Positions 1-15,119 are shown, counted from the stretch's first letter. The stretch: 34,887 nucleotides of DNA from an uncultured Paraglaciecola sp. (GCF_913058035.1 NZ_CAJXPA010000024.1:1-34887); one strand, 5' to 3'. Made by a program: numbers and translations. Notes: generated from the letters alone by a model not told the origin.

Positions 1-63
1 TCGTCTGCATCTTCAGTTGTGTATACTAGACAGCTCTTTCTGTTATATATTTTTAAATCACAT

Positions 64-85
64 AAAATCCCGCTTAAGCAGCTGG
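64..85 (-). terminator. weak terminator-like hairpin after recA
   Basis: About 20 bases beyond the recA stop, the minus strand can form a short stem (CC-GCT with AGC-GG, one mismatch) around a 5-base loop, followed by ATTTTA. On the plus strand the same stem is followed by a run of six T. The stem is short, so this is only a possible terminator. Confidence 0.25.
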
Positions 86-106
86 TTTTTTGTTTCAACT
101 TCTAGA

Positions 107-1147
107 TTACGAAGCGTCTTCTTTTTTCTTAGTTTTCTCAGTTTTCTCAGCTTCTTCTGGCTTTGACAATAACAACGCCCTTAAGCGTGTATCAATATCT
201 TTTGCCATTTCAGGGTGTTCTTTTAAGTAACCAATTGAATTTGCTTTACCTTGGCCTATTCGCTCACCATTGCAGCTATACCAAGCACCTGCTTTCTCAA
301 CCATTTTATGGGTGACACCTAAATCAATGAGTTCTCCGAGGCTGTTAATCCCTTCGCCATACATGATTTGGAACTCAGCTTGCTTGAAAGGCGGAGCAAT
401 TTTATTCTTTACTACTTTTACCCGGGTTTCATTACCCACTATCTCATCGCCAGACTTAACCGCGCCAATGCGGCGAATGTCTAAACGTACCGACGCATAA
501 AACTTCAAGGCGTTACCGCCGGTGGTCGTTTCAGGGCTTCCAAACATAACCCCGATTTTCATTCGAATTTGGTTAATGAAAATAAGCATAGTATTGGAAT
601 GCTTTAAGTTACCCGTTAACTTACGCATAGCTTGGCTCATCATTCTGGCGGCAAGACCCATGTGTGAATCACCGATGTCGCCTTCAATCTCAGCCTTGGG
701 AGTCAGTGCTGCTACCGAATCCACAACAATTACATCAACTGCACCTGAACGGGTTAGCATGTCGCAAATTTCTAGCGCTTGTTCACCGGTATCAGGTTGC
801 GACACTAAAAGTTCGTTTACATCTACACCCAGTTTTTTGGCGTAGATAGGGTCAAGTGCATGCTCAGCATCGATAAAAGCACACACCTTTCCGTTACGCT
901 GGGCTTCGGCAATAACTTCAAGAGTCAGGGTAGTTTTACCACTAGACTCTGGTCCATATATTTCAACGATACGTCCTAAGGGTAAACCACCAGCACCAAG
1001 AGCAATATCCAAACCAAGAGAACCTGTTGAAATAGTTTCAACGTCCATGGTTTTGTTGTCGCCCAGCCTCATTATAGAGCCTTTACCAAATTGTTTTTCG
1101 ATTTGGCCTAAAGCAGCAGTTAACGCTCTGGTTTTGTTGTCATCCAT
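107..1147 (-). CDS. recA: RecA recombinase
   Basis: RecA binds single-stranded DNA as an ATP-dependent filament, drives strand exchange in recombinational repair and triggers LexA self-cleavage in the SOS response. The protein is 346 residues, the usual length. The N-terminal stretch [19 protein letters not shown] is typical, the Walker A motif GPESSGKTT lies at about residues 65-73, and the C-terminus is short and charged (many Lys and Glu), as in other RecA proteins. The open frame reaches back to 1192, but I place the start at 1147: an AAGGA ribosome site precedes this ATG at good spacing and the protein then aligns with E. coli RecA from residue 1. An SOS promoter lies upstream at 1219-1246. 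The gene to the right in the same direction is pncC, a common gammaproteobacterial order. Confidence 0.98.
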   Translation of the reverse strand: MDDNKTRALTAALGQIEKQFGKGSIMRLGDNKTMDVETISTGSLGLDIALGAGGLPLGRIVEIYGPESSGKTTLTLEVIAEAQRNGKVCAFIDAEHALDPIYAKKLGVDVNELLVSQPDTGEQALEICDMLTRSGAVDVIVVDSVAALTPKAEIEGDIGDSHMGLAARMMSQAMRKLTGNLKHSNTMLIFINQIRMKIGVMFGSPETTTGGNALKFYASVRLDIRRIGAVKSGDEIVGNETRVKVVKNKIAPPFKQAEFQIMYGEGINSLGELIDLGVTHKMVEKAGAWYSCNGERIGQGKANSIGYLKEHPEMAKDIDTRLRALLLSKPEEAEKTEKTKKKEDAS

Positions 1148-1218
1148 CAGAATGTCCTTGTGATTAAAGCGTATTGAATATTTTTTCAACACTAATATGA
1201 TTTGTTAATAGGTCTCAA

Positions 1219-1246
1219 AGTATACTGTATGGTTATACAGTTACAA
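1219..1246 (-). promoter_or_regulatory. recA SOS promoter with LexA box
   Basis: On the minus strand a -35 TTGTAA (1241-1246) and a -10 TATACT (1219-1224) are separated by exactly 16 bases. That spacer is CTG-N10-CAG (1225-1240), the core of a LexA operator; the 20-base box is TACTGTATGGTTATACAGTT on the plus strand at 1223-1242. LexA bound here would block RNA polymerase directly, so recA should be induced by DNA damage. The match to the gammaproteobacterial LexA consensus is close. Confidence 0.92.
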
Positions 1247-1297
1247 GTGAAATGTAGAAATAATTTTTAGGCCGCTCAGACATTTTTTCAGCATTGT

Positions 1298-1783
1298 TTA
1301 TTTTTGCAACAACACTAATGCACTCGATAAAGCGTACTCAATGGCTTTTATTCTAACAGCTTGCCTGTCACCCGTAATCATAAGTTTTTGACTGATGCTC
1401 TGCCCGTTAATATAAAAACCGAACCAGACGGTGCCTACCGGCTTATTGAGTGTGCCACCGCCGGGACCTGCAACACCACTGATAGCGATAGCTACTTCAG
1501 CATTGGCGTTTTTTGCAGCACCTTCAGCCATTTTTTCGACTGTTTGTGCCGACACGGCTCCATGTTGAATTAAAGTATCCTCACTTACTCCTAATAGTTC
1601 TTGTTTAGCATCATTTGAATAGGTGATAAAACCTTTTTTAAACCATGCTGAGCTTCCAGAAATACTTGTGATGGCGTATCCTACCCCACCTCCGGTGCAT
1701 GATTCAGCACAGGTGATTTGCCAACCTTTAGTAGAAAGTTTATTTCCTAGACGTTGAGCTAATTGGGTAATGTCTTCAGTCAT
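1298..1783 (-). CDS. pncC: nicotinamide-nucleotide amidohydrolase PncC (CinA C-terminal family)
   Basis: The product is a 161-residue single-domain protein of the CinA C-terminal family, which deamidates nicotinamide mononucleotide to nicotinate mononucleotide in NAD recycling. Family signatures visible are CAESCTGGGVGYAIT near residues 25-39 and AISGVAGPGGGTLNKPVGTVW near residues 100-120, which hold the catalytic Ser/Lys and substrate loop. There is no N-terminal molybdopterin-binding (CinA N) domain, as in E. coli YgaD/PncC. It lies between recA and mutS and is divergent from mutS. A weak AGGT sits about 10 bases before the ATG at 1783. Cytosolic enzyme. Confidence 0.93.
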   Translation of the reverse strand: MTEDITQLAQRLGNKLSTKGWQITCAESCTGGGVGYAITSISGSSAWFKKGFITYSNDAKQELLGVSEDTLIQHGAVSAQTVEKMAEGAAKNANAEVAIAISGVAGPGGGTLNKPVGTVWFGFYINGQSISQKLMITGDRQAVRIKAIEYALSSALVLLQK

Positions 1784-1864
1784 ATAGGCAACCTAAATAT
1801 GTGATATCTAATGATGAATATGTCACGCCAGCCATCAGATAAAAAGAATAAAGTAATCTCTATT

Positions 1865-4483
1865 ATGCCAGTAAACAATTTTTCAGAGCAAACAACCATT
1901 AGTCCAGCACTGCATACACATACACCTATGATGCAGCAATATTTAAAGATAAAGGCTGAACATCCAGACATTTTGTTGTTTTACCGTATGGGAGATTTTT
2001 ATGAACTTTTTTTTAATGATGCCAAAGAAGCCTCTGAATTACTCAACATATCACTCACTGCTAGAGGTAAATCAGGGGGCAATGCCATTCCTATGGCCGG
2101 CGTTCCTTATCATGCAGTAGAAAATTATCTCGCTCGTTTGGTCAAGATGGGTAAGTCGGTGGCCATAGTTGAACAAGTAGGTGATCCTGCGACAAGTAAA
2201 GGACCGGTAGACAGAGAAGTCAAACGTATTGTTACCCCTGGTACGGTTTCGGACGAAGCCTTGTTAGAAGATAAACAAGATAACATATTGGCTGCAGTGG
2301 TGAGTGTCAAACAGCATAATAATTTATACTTTGGCTATGCTACATTAGATGTCACCTCAGGTCGTTTTACACTGTGTGAACCCAAAGACGCAGAGGCGTT
2401 AGCCGCTGAGATCCAGCGTACTAATCCCGTAGAATTATTATATCCAGAAGATTTTATGTACCAACATATTATCGAACATCGCAAAGGATTAAGGCGCCGT
2501 CCTCAATGGGAGTTTGATTTTGATACTGCCACTAAGCAGCTCAATCAACAGTTTGGTACTAAAGAACTGACTGGCTTTGGTGTGACAACTAACAAAACGG
2601 GGTTGTGCGCAGCTGGTTGTGTTATGCAGTACGTCAAAGACACTCAAAGAAGTGCCCTACCCCACATTCGTAATATCGTACTCGAAACAGAAGCAGATAC
2701 AGTACTAATGGATGCCGCCACTAGGCGCAACTTAGAATTAACTCAAAACTTAGCCGGCGGCACAGAACACACTCTCGCCAGTGTATTAGACAATGCTTCA
2801 ACACCTATGGGTAGCCGGTTGTTGCAACGCTGGTTGCATCGCCCATTGACCAATATAAGAATACTTAAGCAACGACAGCTAAATATTAAATCATTACTCA
2901 GTAGTGATTATTCGCAGTTACAAAGCAGTCTCAAACATGTCGGGGATATGCAACGAGTATTGGCACGTTTAGCCCTACGTTCAGCAAGACCTAGAGATTT
3001 TGTGAGATTAAGACAGGCCTTTACGCTATTGCCTGATATTCAAGGTTTCGTTACACAGCGATCGGCTGACTCTGGTAACAGTGGTTTGATGCAATTGGCA
3101 AAAGACATTAATCAGTTTCCTGACTTTGCAGATTTACTCAACAATGCAATAGAGGATGCGCCACCTGTATTAATTCGTGACGGCGGAGTCATAAAAACTG
3201 GCTACAACTCAGAATTAGATGAACTTCGCGCATTATCCAAGGGGGCTACCGACTATTTAGATGAATTAGAACAGCGCGAAAAAGATCGCACCGGTATTTC
3301 TACTCTAAAAGTAGGATACAACCGCGTTCACGGCTATTTTATCGAAGTCAGTCGCAGCTATGCCGATAAAGTGCCTGCAGATTATGTGCGCCGGCAGACA
3401 CTTAAAAATAACGAACGCTATATCATTCAGGAATTAAAAGAACACGAGGACAAAGTTCTTACCAGTCAAAGTAAATCTTTAGCCTTAGAAAAGCGCCTAT
3501 ACGATGCACTATTCGATGTTTTATTACCTGAACTAGCAAACTTGATGCAAAGCGCTGATGCAGTGGCCGAACTTGACGTGCTTACTAATTTAGCCGAACG
3601 GGCCGAAACGCTCAATTATCATTGTCCTGAACTCACCGATAAAAATGGTATTTACTTTAGTCAAGGGCGTCACCCCGTAGTAGAACATGTGATGAAAACA
3701 CCTTTTATTGCCAATCCAATTGCCATTCATCCACAGCGACGTATGTTGGTCATCACCGGCCCCAACATGGGGGGTAAATCGACCTACATGCGCCAAACAG
3801 CTCTTATTGTGTTGCTAGCGTATATAGGCAGTTTTATACCTGCTGAAAATGCAAAAATAGGCCCTATTGATCGGATCTTTACCCGCATAGGTGCATCAGA
3901 TGATTTAGCATCAGGTCGTTCGACTTTTATGGTGGAAATGACCGAAACCGCTAACATCCTTAATAACGCCACAGCCAATAGTTTAGTGCTCATGGACGAA
4001 ATAGGTCGTGGAACCAGCACCTACGATGGCCTATCTCTGGCTTGGGCATGTGCTGAATACCTAGCGATAAAAATTCAATCTTATACACTATTTGCGACTC
4101 ACTACTTTGAGCTGACGCAACTGGCCGAAGATATGCCTGAACTGGCTAATGTGCACCTTGATGCGGTAGAGCATGAAGAAGCGATCCGTTTTATGCATGC
4201 AGTACAAGAGGGAGCCGCCAATAAAAGTTATGGTTTACAAGTAGCACAACTAGCCGGTGTTCCCAGAAGTGTTATTCAAAAAGCGAAACGTAAATTAGCA
4301 GAGTTAGAAAGCCAGCCGTCATCAAACAATCCAACATCGTTTAGGCAAGAACAGCAACTCGATTTACTCAGTTCTGTTGATGATTTACGCTTAAGTTTAA
4401 ATCAAATCAATCCAGATGATCTGACTCCTAAACAGGCGCTAGAATATTTATATCGACTAAAAACGTTGGCTGCAGAAGACTAA
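1865..4483 (+). CDS. mutS: DNA mismatch repair protein MutS
   Basis: MutS recognises mismatches and small loops, then recruits MutL in an ATP-dependent way. From this start it has 872 residues. The mismatch-reading Phe-X-Glu motif sits in GDFYELFF (F45, E47), the Walker A motif [11 protein letters not shown] follows at about residues 631-641 and the Walker B/signature segment [13 protein letters not shown] at about 708-720. The C-terminal tail ends like E. coli MutS, with a dimer/tetramer helix. The frame is open back to ATG 1811, but that would leave only 27 bases to the divergent pncC start and add 18 residues absent from E. coli MutS; neither start has a clear ribosome site. I prefer 1865, with 1811 possible. 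Confidence 0.96.
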   Translation: MPVNNFSEQTTISPALHTHTPMMQQYLKIKAEHPDILLFYRMGDFYELFFNDAKEASELLNISLTARGKSGGNAIPMAGVPYHAVENYLARLVKMGKSVAIVEQVGDPATSKGPVDREVKRIVTPGTVSDEALLEDKQDNILAAVVSVKQHNNLYFGYATLDVTSGRFTLCEPKDAEALAAEIQRTNPVELLYPEDFMYQHIIEHRKGLRRRPQWEFDFDTATKQLNQQFGTKELTGFGVTTNKTGLCAAGCVMQYVKDTQRSALPHIRNIVLETEADTVLMDAATRRNLELTQNLAGGTEHTLASVLDNASTPMGSRLLQRWLHRPLTNIRILKQRQLNIKSLLSSDYSQLQSSLKHVGDMQRVLARLALRSARPRDFVRLRQAFTLLPDIQGFVTQRSADSGNSGLMQLAKDINQFPDFADLLNNAIEDAPPVLIRDGGVIKTGYNSELDELRALSKGATDYLDELEQREKDRTGISTLKVGYNRVHGYFIEVSRSYADKVPADYVRRQTLKNNERYIIQELKEHEDKVLTSQSKSLALEKRLYDALFDVLLPELANLMQSADAVAELDVLTNLAERAETLNYHCPELTDKNGIYFSQGRHPVVEHVMKTPFIANPIAIHPQRRMLVITGPNMGGKSTYMRQTALIVLLAYIGSFIPAENAKIGPIDRIFTRIGASDDLASGRSTFMVEMTETANILNNATANSLVLMDEIGRGTSTYDGLSLAWACAEYLAIKIQSYTLFATHYFELTQLAEDMPELANVHLDAVEHEEAIRFMHAVQEGAANKSYGLQVAQLAGVPRSVIQKAKRKLAELESQPSSNNPTSFRQEQQLDLLSSVDDLRLSLNQINPDDLTPKQALEYLYRLKTLAAED

Positions 4484-4518
4484 TCCAACAACATACTTAA
4501 CCAAGGATACATCGTGGA

Positions 4519-4845
4519 ATGATCAGCAATTGTTACACTTGACGCTCTAGTAGAGAGAAATATACGTGCTAACACTTGCTTTTCAGGTAACCCTATATAG
4601 GAAAAGCTGTACTGAGTTCAACAAAACACACTTCAACAATTAATCGTATTTTACCCTCCCTGTGGATATGTTCATACTTTGTGAGCCCGTGAATAGGTGC
4701 TGCAATTAGTGTTCTATCTCTTATCGGTCGACCCATTTATTTCATGACTTATAACACAGACCCACGCAGCAGGACTGTAGGTTTTGTGATGGGTTTGTTC
4801 ACTAATTTTGCTTTGATAATAATAGGATTGGTCGGAGTAACGTAG
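4519..4845 (+). pseudogene. decayed MAPEG-family membrane protein gene
   Basis: No intact frame exists here, yet translated pieces in different frames line up in order with a bacterial MAPEG-family membrane protein (about 130 residues, eicosanoid/glutathione-metabolism family). Pieces seen: ATG at 4519 then, one base out of frame, SAIVTLDALVE; SGNP near 4590; VQQNTLQQLIVFYP from about 4616; after another frame change LPSLWICSYFVSP, a TGA at 4690-4692, then IGAAISVLSLIGRPIYF and PRSRTVGFVMGLFTNFALII to a TAG at 4843-4845. The family pattern RVQQNTLEQLVVFLPALW and IGR-IYF-Y--DP--R is recognisable. An internal deletion follows the first piece. An AAGGA at 4503-4507 survives as a ribosome site. 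The assignment is from memory of the family. Confidence 0.72.
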
Positions 4846-4928
4846 TGCTTAAATAGGGTAATTGACACTCAAAATAATGAATTTATGAATTTGAAGTACC
4901 TTATTTATACTTTATTTAAGATTAAACT

Positions 4929-7999
<3,071 letters not shown>

Positions 8000-8020
8000 C
8001 CACTAACTAGTCAGATAATT

Positions 8021-8049
8021 GAAGAGGCAGAGAATAATACTGCCTCTTC
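8021..8049 (+). terminator. hairpin after eno (first)
   Basis: A perfect 10-bp stem GAAGAGGCAG / CTGCCTCTTC closes a 9-base loop just after the eno stop. No clear T run follows, so it may protect the mRNA end or act together with the second hairpin at 8065. Confidence 0.55.
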
Positions 8050-8064
8050 AGTGATTTAGAGTAT

Positions 8065-8100
8065 AAAATGGTCAGCATTCACTGGCCATTTTAGTTTTAG
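8065..8100 (+). terminator. intrinsic terminator of pyrG-eno (second hairpin)
   Basis: An 11-bp stem, AAAATGGTCAG with CTGGCCATTTT (one G-U pair), has a 6-base loop and runs into TTAGTTTTAG. It ends only 22 bases before the ATG of the next gene. Confidence 0.65.
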
Positions 8101-8122
8101 GCATTTATTAGCACGATAAAAC

Positions 8123-8785
8123 ATGCAAATTTCAAATTCTCATTCTCAACACAACTATCAACAGATAGACATTTTTTCTGACGACCAACGGCAGTTGCAC
8201 TACGCTGAACTGTGTAATGCACTGTATGAAAGAGAACTTGCCAGCTTATCCCAGCAAAAAATTAATAACATTAGTTTATTACAACGTAAAATAGCAGGGC
8301 TTAGGCATCATGTTAAACGTGCTGCTTACAGTCTATTGCAACACCAAACACCCTTAGATGTAGATGTGCACAACGCCAGTTGGCAAGCTAAACAGGCAGC
8401 TAAGTGTATGGCTAACAACTTTACCCCAGAAAAAACCCAACTGTGGTTCTCGAGCAACATTCAGATCGGTTGTTGCATCGCAGTGCATGTTCAACAACTT
8501 GGCTCCGAACATATTGAGCTAGACTCGATAGATAAAATAGAACTAAACAGTCATCGTCTACACACCAATAAATTTGGTTGGTTTAACAGTGATGGTGAAC
8601 TTTCCGAAGACGAACACAGACAAACTGATATACATAACTTAAGGCTACTCAAACCCACAAAAGCTATTTTAACGGCAGCATGTTGTGGTCATAAGTGGGA
8701 TCATAAAGGCAAAGGCCAACAACGTGCATTATCTTTGCGAGAATTACTTTTATCCCTATCCATAAATTGGAAGACGTTTCGTTAA
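8123..8785 (+). CDS. uncharacterised protein, 220 residues
   Basis: I do not recognise this protein. It is soluble, with no signal peptide or membrane segment, rich in His, Gln, Asn and Ser, and has a helical-looking middle (about residues 20-75, with LYERELASLSQQKINNISLL). A conserved-looking C-terminal part includes TAACCGHKWDHKGKGQQR, with a Cys-Cys and two His that might bind metal. Codon use resembles its neighbours, so it appears native. No Shine-Dalgarno is evident. The eno terminator ends 22 bases before the ATG, leaving almost no room for a separate promoter, so expression may depend on read-through. It precedes the leu operon leader but is separated from it by over 200 bases. Confidence 0.8.
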   Translation: MQISNSHSQHNYQQIDIFSDDQRQLHYAELCNALYERELASLSQQKINNISLLQRKIAGLRHHVKRAAYSLLQHQTPLDVDVHNASWQAKQAAKCMANNFTPEKTQLWFSSNIQIGCCIAVHVQQLGSEHIELDSIDKIELNSHRLHTNKFGWFNSDGELSEDEHRQTDIHNLRLLKPTKAILTAACCGHKWDHKGKGQQRALSLRELLLSLSINWKTFR

Positions 8786-8913
8786 TTCATCTTTGTCTAG
8801 GTTCAACGCCATTTAAAAGCTTGAAAATAATCTTAAATCAACGTCTGCAATGGTACATTCAACTTGATAGCACCTTAAAAAATTAAATTTATATTTTTAA
8901 GTTATATGTTTTC

Positions 8914-8956
8914 TTGTAAACGGAGGTTGACGCACTGGTACAATACGCGTTACAAA
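8914..8956 (+). promoter_or_regulatory. possible leu operon promoter
   Basis: TTGACG at 8927-8932 with TACAAA at 8951-8956 (18-base spacing) is the best-spaced pair. A second -10-like TACAAT at 8939-8944 pairs poorly with TTGTAA at 8914. One of these probably starts the leu leader transcript about 40 bases before the leader peptide ATG. The rest of 8786-8998 is AT-rich and holds nothing else I can identify. Confidence 0.4.
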
Positions 8957-8998
8957 TACATTCTAATTTTGTTAAATATAAATTAAATAGCTTAAACA

Positions 8999-9055
8999 AT
9001 GAATAACGTTTCTTTATCTATCCTACTACTGCTGGCAGCAAGATTGCACGGGTAG
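8999..9055 (+). CDS. leuL: leu operon leader peptide
   Basis: This short frame encodes MNNVSLSILLLLAARLHG and stops at TAG 9053-9055. Four consecutive leucine codons (CTA CTA CTG CTG, 9023-9034) and six leucines in 18 residues mark it as a leader peptide for transcription attenuation. It lies directly upstream of a terminator hairpin and leuA. When charged Leu-tRNA is scarce the ribosome should stall on these codons, leaving the end of the frame (9046-9053) free to pair with the terminator's left arm. No strong ribosome site is seen before the ATG. The peptide itself probably has no other function. Confidence 0.88.
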   Translation: MNNVSLSILLLLAARLHG

Positions 9056-9109
9056 GTTGTAAGCGAGCGTTAACCAGTTTACAAAACCCGTGCTTAACAC
9101 GGGTTTTTT
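9046..9109 (+). promoter_or_regulatory. leucine attenuator (antiterminator/terminator switch)
   Basis: The terminator is a perfect 10-bp stem, AAAACCCGTG (9083-9092) with CACGGGTTTT (9098-9107), loop CTTAA, ending in six T (9104-9109). A competing helix pairs GCACGGGT (9046-9053, at the end of the leader frame) with ACCCGTGC (9086-9093), extended by TTGTAA (9057-9062) with TTACAA (9079-9084). A ribosome reaching the leader stop codon would cover 9046-9053 and permit termination; one stalled on the leucine codons would permit the antiterminator. The mechanism is inferred from the classical leu/his/trp attenuators. Confidence 0.85.
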
Positions 9110-9174
9110 GTATGTGTATTTTAAACCGCGGTTACATTGTGTAATCAAACAAACAAAGCAACTAGGAGAAGGGT

Positions 9175-11837
<2,663 letters not shown>

Positions 11838-11855
11838 CAAGTGAAGGAAATAGTC

Positions 11856-13268
11856 ATGGCAACCACCTTATATGACAAAATATGGCAAGCTCATATTGTT
11901 GATGCGAATAAAGTATCTAAAACCGGTGAAGAAAAATTAATCTACATAGACACTCATTTAATCCATGAGGTAACAACACCCCAAGCATTTGCAGGTCTTG
12001 AAGAAAAAGGCCGTAAAGTTCGGTGCCCAGAGCGTACTTTCGCAACGATGGATCACAGCATCTCAACTCGTTCTTTAGCTCTCGATGCTTGTGGCCCGAC
12101 GAATAAGCTACAACTACAGACCTTGGCAGATAACTGCGAAAAGCACGGTATAGAGCTATTTCCAGTGGGTCACCAAAAGCAAGGTATTGTGCATGTAATG
12201 GGTCCTGAACTTGGTCTTATTCAACCAGGCATGACAGTGGTGTGTGGTGACTCACATACAGCTACTCACGGTGCTTTCGGAGCATTAGCTTTTGGCATCG
12301 GCACCTCTCAGGTGGAACATGTATTAGCCAGCCAAACACTAAAACAAAGCAAAGCAAAAAGTATGAAAGTTCAAGTCAATGGTACCTTGCCTATAGGCAT
12401 CACTGCCAAAGATATTATCTTGGCTATCATCGGTAAAATTGGACACGCTGGTGCAACAGGTCATGTCATTGAGTATTGTGGTGAAACTATCTCAGATCTG
12501 ACAATGGAAGAGCGAATGACAGTGTGTAATATGAGTATCGAAGCGGGTGCTAAAGCCGGTTTAATTGCCCCTGACAAAACCACATTTGACTACCTTGAAA
12601 GCCGTGAATACGCACCTAAAGGCGAACACTGGAACCAAGCCATGGCTTATTGGGCGAGTTTAACATCTGATCAAGATGCGTCTTTTGATACCATTGTTGA
12701 ATTAAACGCCGTTGATATAACACCACAGGTAACTTGGGGTACAAACCCAGGACAAGTAATAGGTGTTAATCAAACAGTGCCTACTCCAAGCGACTTTTCA
12801 GATCCTATTGATGAGGATTCAGCTAACAAAGCCCTTAAGTATATGGATCTCATCGCGGGTCAAAAATTATCTGATATAAGTGTTAATAATGTCTTTATTG
12901 GATCATGTACCAATGGACGAATTGAAGACATGCGCGCTGCAGCCGCTATTGCTAAACACGGTAAAGTTGCACCAGGCGTGACCGCTATTGTTGTGCCTGG
13001 TTCAGTATCGGTAAAACAGCAAGCAGAGGCAGAGCAACTAGATAAAATTTTTATTGAAGCTGGTTTTGAATGGCGTTTACCTGGTTGTTCAATGTGCTTG
13101 GGCATGAATGATGATTTTCTAAAACAAGGTGATCGTTGTGCGTCCACCAGCAACCGTAACTTTGAAGGGCGTCAAGGCCGTGGGGCACGTACTCATTTAG
13201 TTAGCCCAGCGATGGCAGCAGCAGCAGCATTAGCCGGTCACTTTGCTGATGTGCGCGACTATCAATAA
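11856..13268 (+). CDS. leuC: 3-isopropylmalate dehydratase large subunit
   Basis: LeuC is the [4Fe-4S] aconitase-type subunit that, with LeuD, isomerises 2-isopropylmalate to 3-isopropylmalate. It has 470 residues from this start. Iron-sulfur cysteines are visible in FIGSCTNGR and GCSMCLGMN, and the aconitase signature [20 protein letters not shown] lies near residue 135. A GTG at 11841 opens the frame earlier, but AAGGA at 11844-11848 is the ribosome site for ATG 11856 and the sequence [10 protein letters not shown] then matches family N-termini. It begins 18 bases after leuB. Confidence 0.97.
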   Translation: MATTLYDKIWQAHIVDANKVSKTGEEKLIYIDTHLIHEVTTPQAFAGLEEKGRKVRCPERTFATMDHSISTRSLALDACGPTNKLQLQTLADNCEKHGIELFPVGHQKQGIVHVMGPELGLIQPGMTVVCGDSHTATHGAFGALAFGIGTSQVEHVLASQTLKQSKAKSMKVQVNGTLPIGITAKDIILAIIGKIGHAGATGHVIEYCGETISDLTMEERMTVCNMSIEAGAKAGLIAPDKTTFDYLESREYAPKGEHWNQAMAYWASLTSDQDASFDTIVELNAVDITPQVTWGTNPGQVIGVNQTVPTPSDFSDPIDEDSANKALKYMDLIAGQKLSDISVNNVFIGSCTNGRIEDMRAAAAIAKHGKVAPGVTAIVVPGSVSVKQQAEAEQLDKIFIEAGFEWRLPGCSMCLGMNDDFLKQGDRCASTSNRNFEGRQGRGARTHLVSPAMAAAAALAGHFADVRDYQ

Positions 13269-13297
13269 GCTAACTGATAATAAGGAAGGAATTAACC

Positions 13298-13909
13298 ATG
13301 ATAACTACGGGTATTAATATCCATACAGGGTCAGCAATGCCCCTTAACCAAGCCAACGTGGATACTGACCAAATTATCCCTAAGCAATTTTTAACCTCGG
13401 TCTCACGCAGTGGTTATGGTAAACACCTATTTCACGATTGGCGCTACCTTGACCAACATGAACAAGTGCCGAATCCTGACTTTGTATTCAACAAAACACA
13501 ACACCAAGGTGCCAGCGTTTTACTCACCCGCGAAAATTTTGGTTGTGGTTCAAGCCGCGAACATGCACCTTGGTCGTTAGACGACTATGGCTTTAAAGTG
13601 GTGATTGCTACTAGTTTTGCTGATATTTTTTATGGTAACTGTATCAACAATCAATTGTTACCTGTTCAGCTTACCAGCGAGCAAATGGACCAACTATTTG
13701 CGGTAGTTGAAAACGATGCTTCTGCGCAAATAACGGTTAATCTACAAGAACAAACGGTTAAGGTTAACGACTTGCGTTTTGGTTTTGAGATTGCTGAACA
13801 GCATAAAAACAACTTACTTAAAGGTTTGGATGCGATTGGTCAGACTTTAGAGCTAGATGATAAAATCACGGCGTTTGAGAACAATATGCCAGAATGGCAA
13901 AGAGCTTAG
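13298..13909 (+). CDS. leuD: 3-isopropylmalate dehydratase small subunit
   Basis: LeuD is the swivelling small subunit of isopropylmalate isomerase. It has 203 residues (E. coli 201). Signatures are NVDTDQIIPKQFL near residue 23, FHDWRYLD, and the substrate-binding loop ENFGCGSSREHAPW around residue 85. A strong AAGGAAGG ribosome site precedes the ATG. It is the last gene of the leu operon; only a weak hairpin (AAACGG at 13926 with CCGTTT at 13957) follows, without a T run. Confidence 0.97.
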   Translation: MITTGINIHTGSAMPLNQANVDTDQIIPKQFLTSVSRSGYGKHLFHDWRYLDQHEQVPNPDFVFNKTQHQGASVLLTRENFGCGSSREHAPWSLDDYGFKVVIATSFADIFYGNCINNQLLPVQLTSEQMDQLFAVVENDASAQITVNLQEQTVKVNDLRFGFEIAEQHKNNLLKGLDAIGQTLELDDKITAFENNMPEWQRA

Positions 13910-14025
13910 ATCCAACCATTAATCCAAACGGTTTTCTCTGTAAATACCAAAGGAAGCCGTTTAATAACCACTCCTAGTGATTATTCAGCTAGATAAACAT
14001 CAATGAATTACACTTAATCAAATCA

Positions 14026-14280
14026 TCAAAGTTGATTGATTTCATGGCTTAAATCGAAATTGCCATCAGTGACAATTCTTTCAAGCAGTATGACTCTTTT
14101 TATCAGCACATCGACCATCTTTTGCATATTTATCACAGCATCAGCATCAGTATCACTTTCTTTTTAAAGCGCCAATATTTTCTGATTGACCTCTTATTTG
14201 TAATTAAAATAATTACGCACAAAGATAATAATTAGGATGGGTGATGTGAGTGCCATTATGACTAAAAATAGTTCAAACAT
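14026..14280 (-). pseudogene. PspB-like small membrane protein gene with two in-frame TAA codons
   Basis: Starting at ATG 14280 the frame encodes MFELFLVIMALTSPILIIIF, a membrane helix, then a TAA at 14194-14196. The same frame continues through EVNQKILAL, a second TAA (14164-14166), then KESDTDADAVINMQKMVD and LIKRVILLERIVTDGNFDLS to a final TGA at 14026-14028. Read through, the 84-codon product has the PspB layout: an N-terminal helix, a charged linker, and a coiled coil ending in the typical R(V/I)xxLERIvTD..fDL..E...L pattern. Both stops could come from one-base CAA to TAA changes. A strong AGGAG site overlaps the stop codon of the CPBP gene upstream, implying coupled translation. It could still make a 28-residue peptide. 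Confidence 0.72.
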
Positions 14281-14290
14281 ACTTGTTCTC

Positions 14291-15052
14291 CTAGTAAGCG
14301 TTTTGGATGGTTAGTTGTGAGTGTGGTTGAATAGTTGGTTTGTTATGCCATAAAGATGTGAAGGTTATTTGGCGGAGCTTACTTTTACGCACAAGCAGGT
14401 GAACGTAAAGTAAGCTTAAGATGATTGCGCTGGCCTTGAATAAGTTGCCTTCTAAATCCCCTGCTGCCCCGCCCGACATTCCAAATATCCCATAGCCAGC
14501 GTTCATAAAGATATGCATCCACAAAGGAAATCAAACACGGTAACCACATTCACAATATAGCCACGAAAACCAAGTACCCGCGACCGAGGTTATTGCCACT
14601 GCCATCACCGTTGACAGAAGATCATGCCCCTGATAAATATGGTCTAATCCAAAGATAATAGAACTGATTAATGCAGCAGGGATAAATCCCCATCGACAAT
14701 AGTGAAACAATACCCCAAATAAAGCGGCTCTAAAAATAATTTTTTCGAAGACACCTGCATATACTGACCCCGTAATAATGGCTGACATTGAAAGGTTGAG
14801 CTCAGTACTTAATAGTGCATAACCTAAGGTCATTGGCAAACAACATGTCGGCGCCGCTATAAAATAGCTTTGAACTCCATTGATGTTCAGACCTAACAGT
14901 TCATGCCAAAGCGTTGGTTTAAATAACAAGCTTGACCCCAGCAAGAGTGGCCCATAAAGAAATAGGTACATCACTAAGGTATGTAAAACATAAGATTGCT
15001 GATCTAGCCTCAGAAGCACTTCGCTCCAGTTGTCGCCCCAAAACATTCTCAC
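14291..15052 (-). pseudogene. CPBP-family (Abi/CAAX-protease-like) membrane protein gene with in-frame TGA
   Basis: The frame from GTG 15052 (or ATG 15046) encodes several membrane helices and stops at TGA 14531-14533 after 173 residues, but the same frame stays open to TAG 14291-14293, giving 253 residues if the stop is read as Trp. CPBP motif 1 (EExxxR) appears as EKIIFR at 103-108, so the second Glu is Lys; motif 2 (FxxxH) is FGLDH at 134-138; motif 3 (HxxxN) is HIFMN at 180-184, after the stop. The truncated product would thus lack a motif. A TGG to TGA change fits. It lies between the LytTR remnant and the PspB-like gene, same strand. Confidence 0.78.
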
Positions 15053-15119
15053 AAAAAATGACAGAATATAAAAGTGCTTTAGATAACCAGTGATTTTGCT
15101 ATGTGTTGCATGTGTTCTC

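Noticed and set aside
13926..13962. Hairpin after leuD as a leu operon terminator
   Set aside because: The 6-bp core stem has a 25-base interior and no T run, so it is not listed as a terminator.
14090..14167. 25-codon plus-strand frame downstream of leuD
   Set aside because: No ribosome site, and it is antisense to the PspB-like coding sequence, which explains its open frame.
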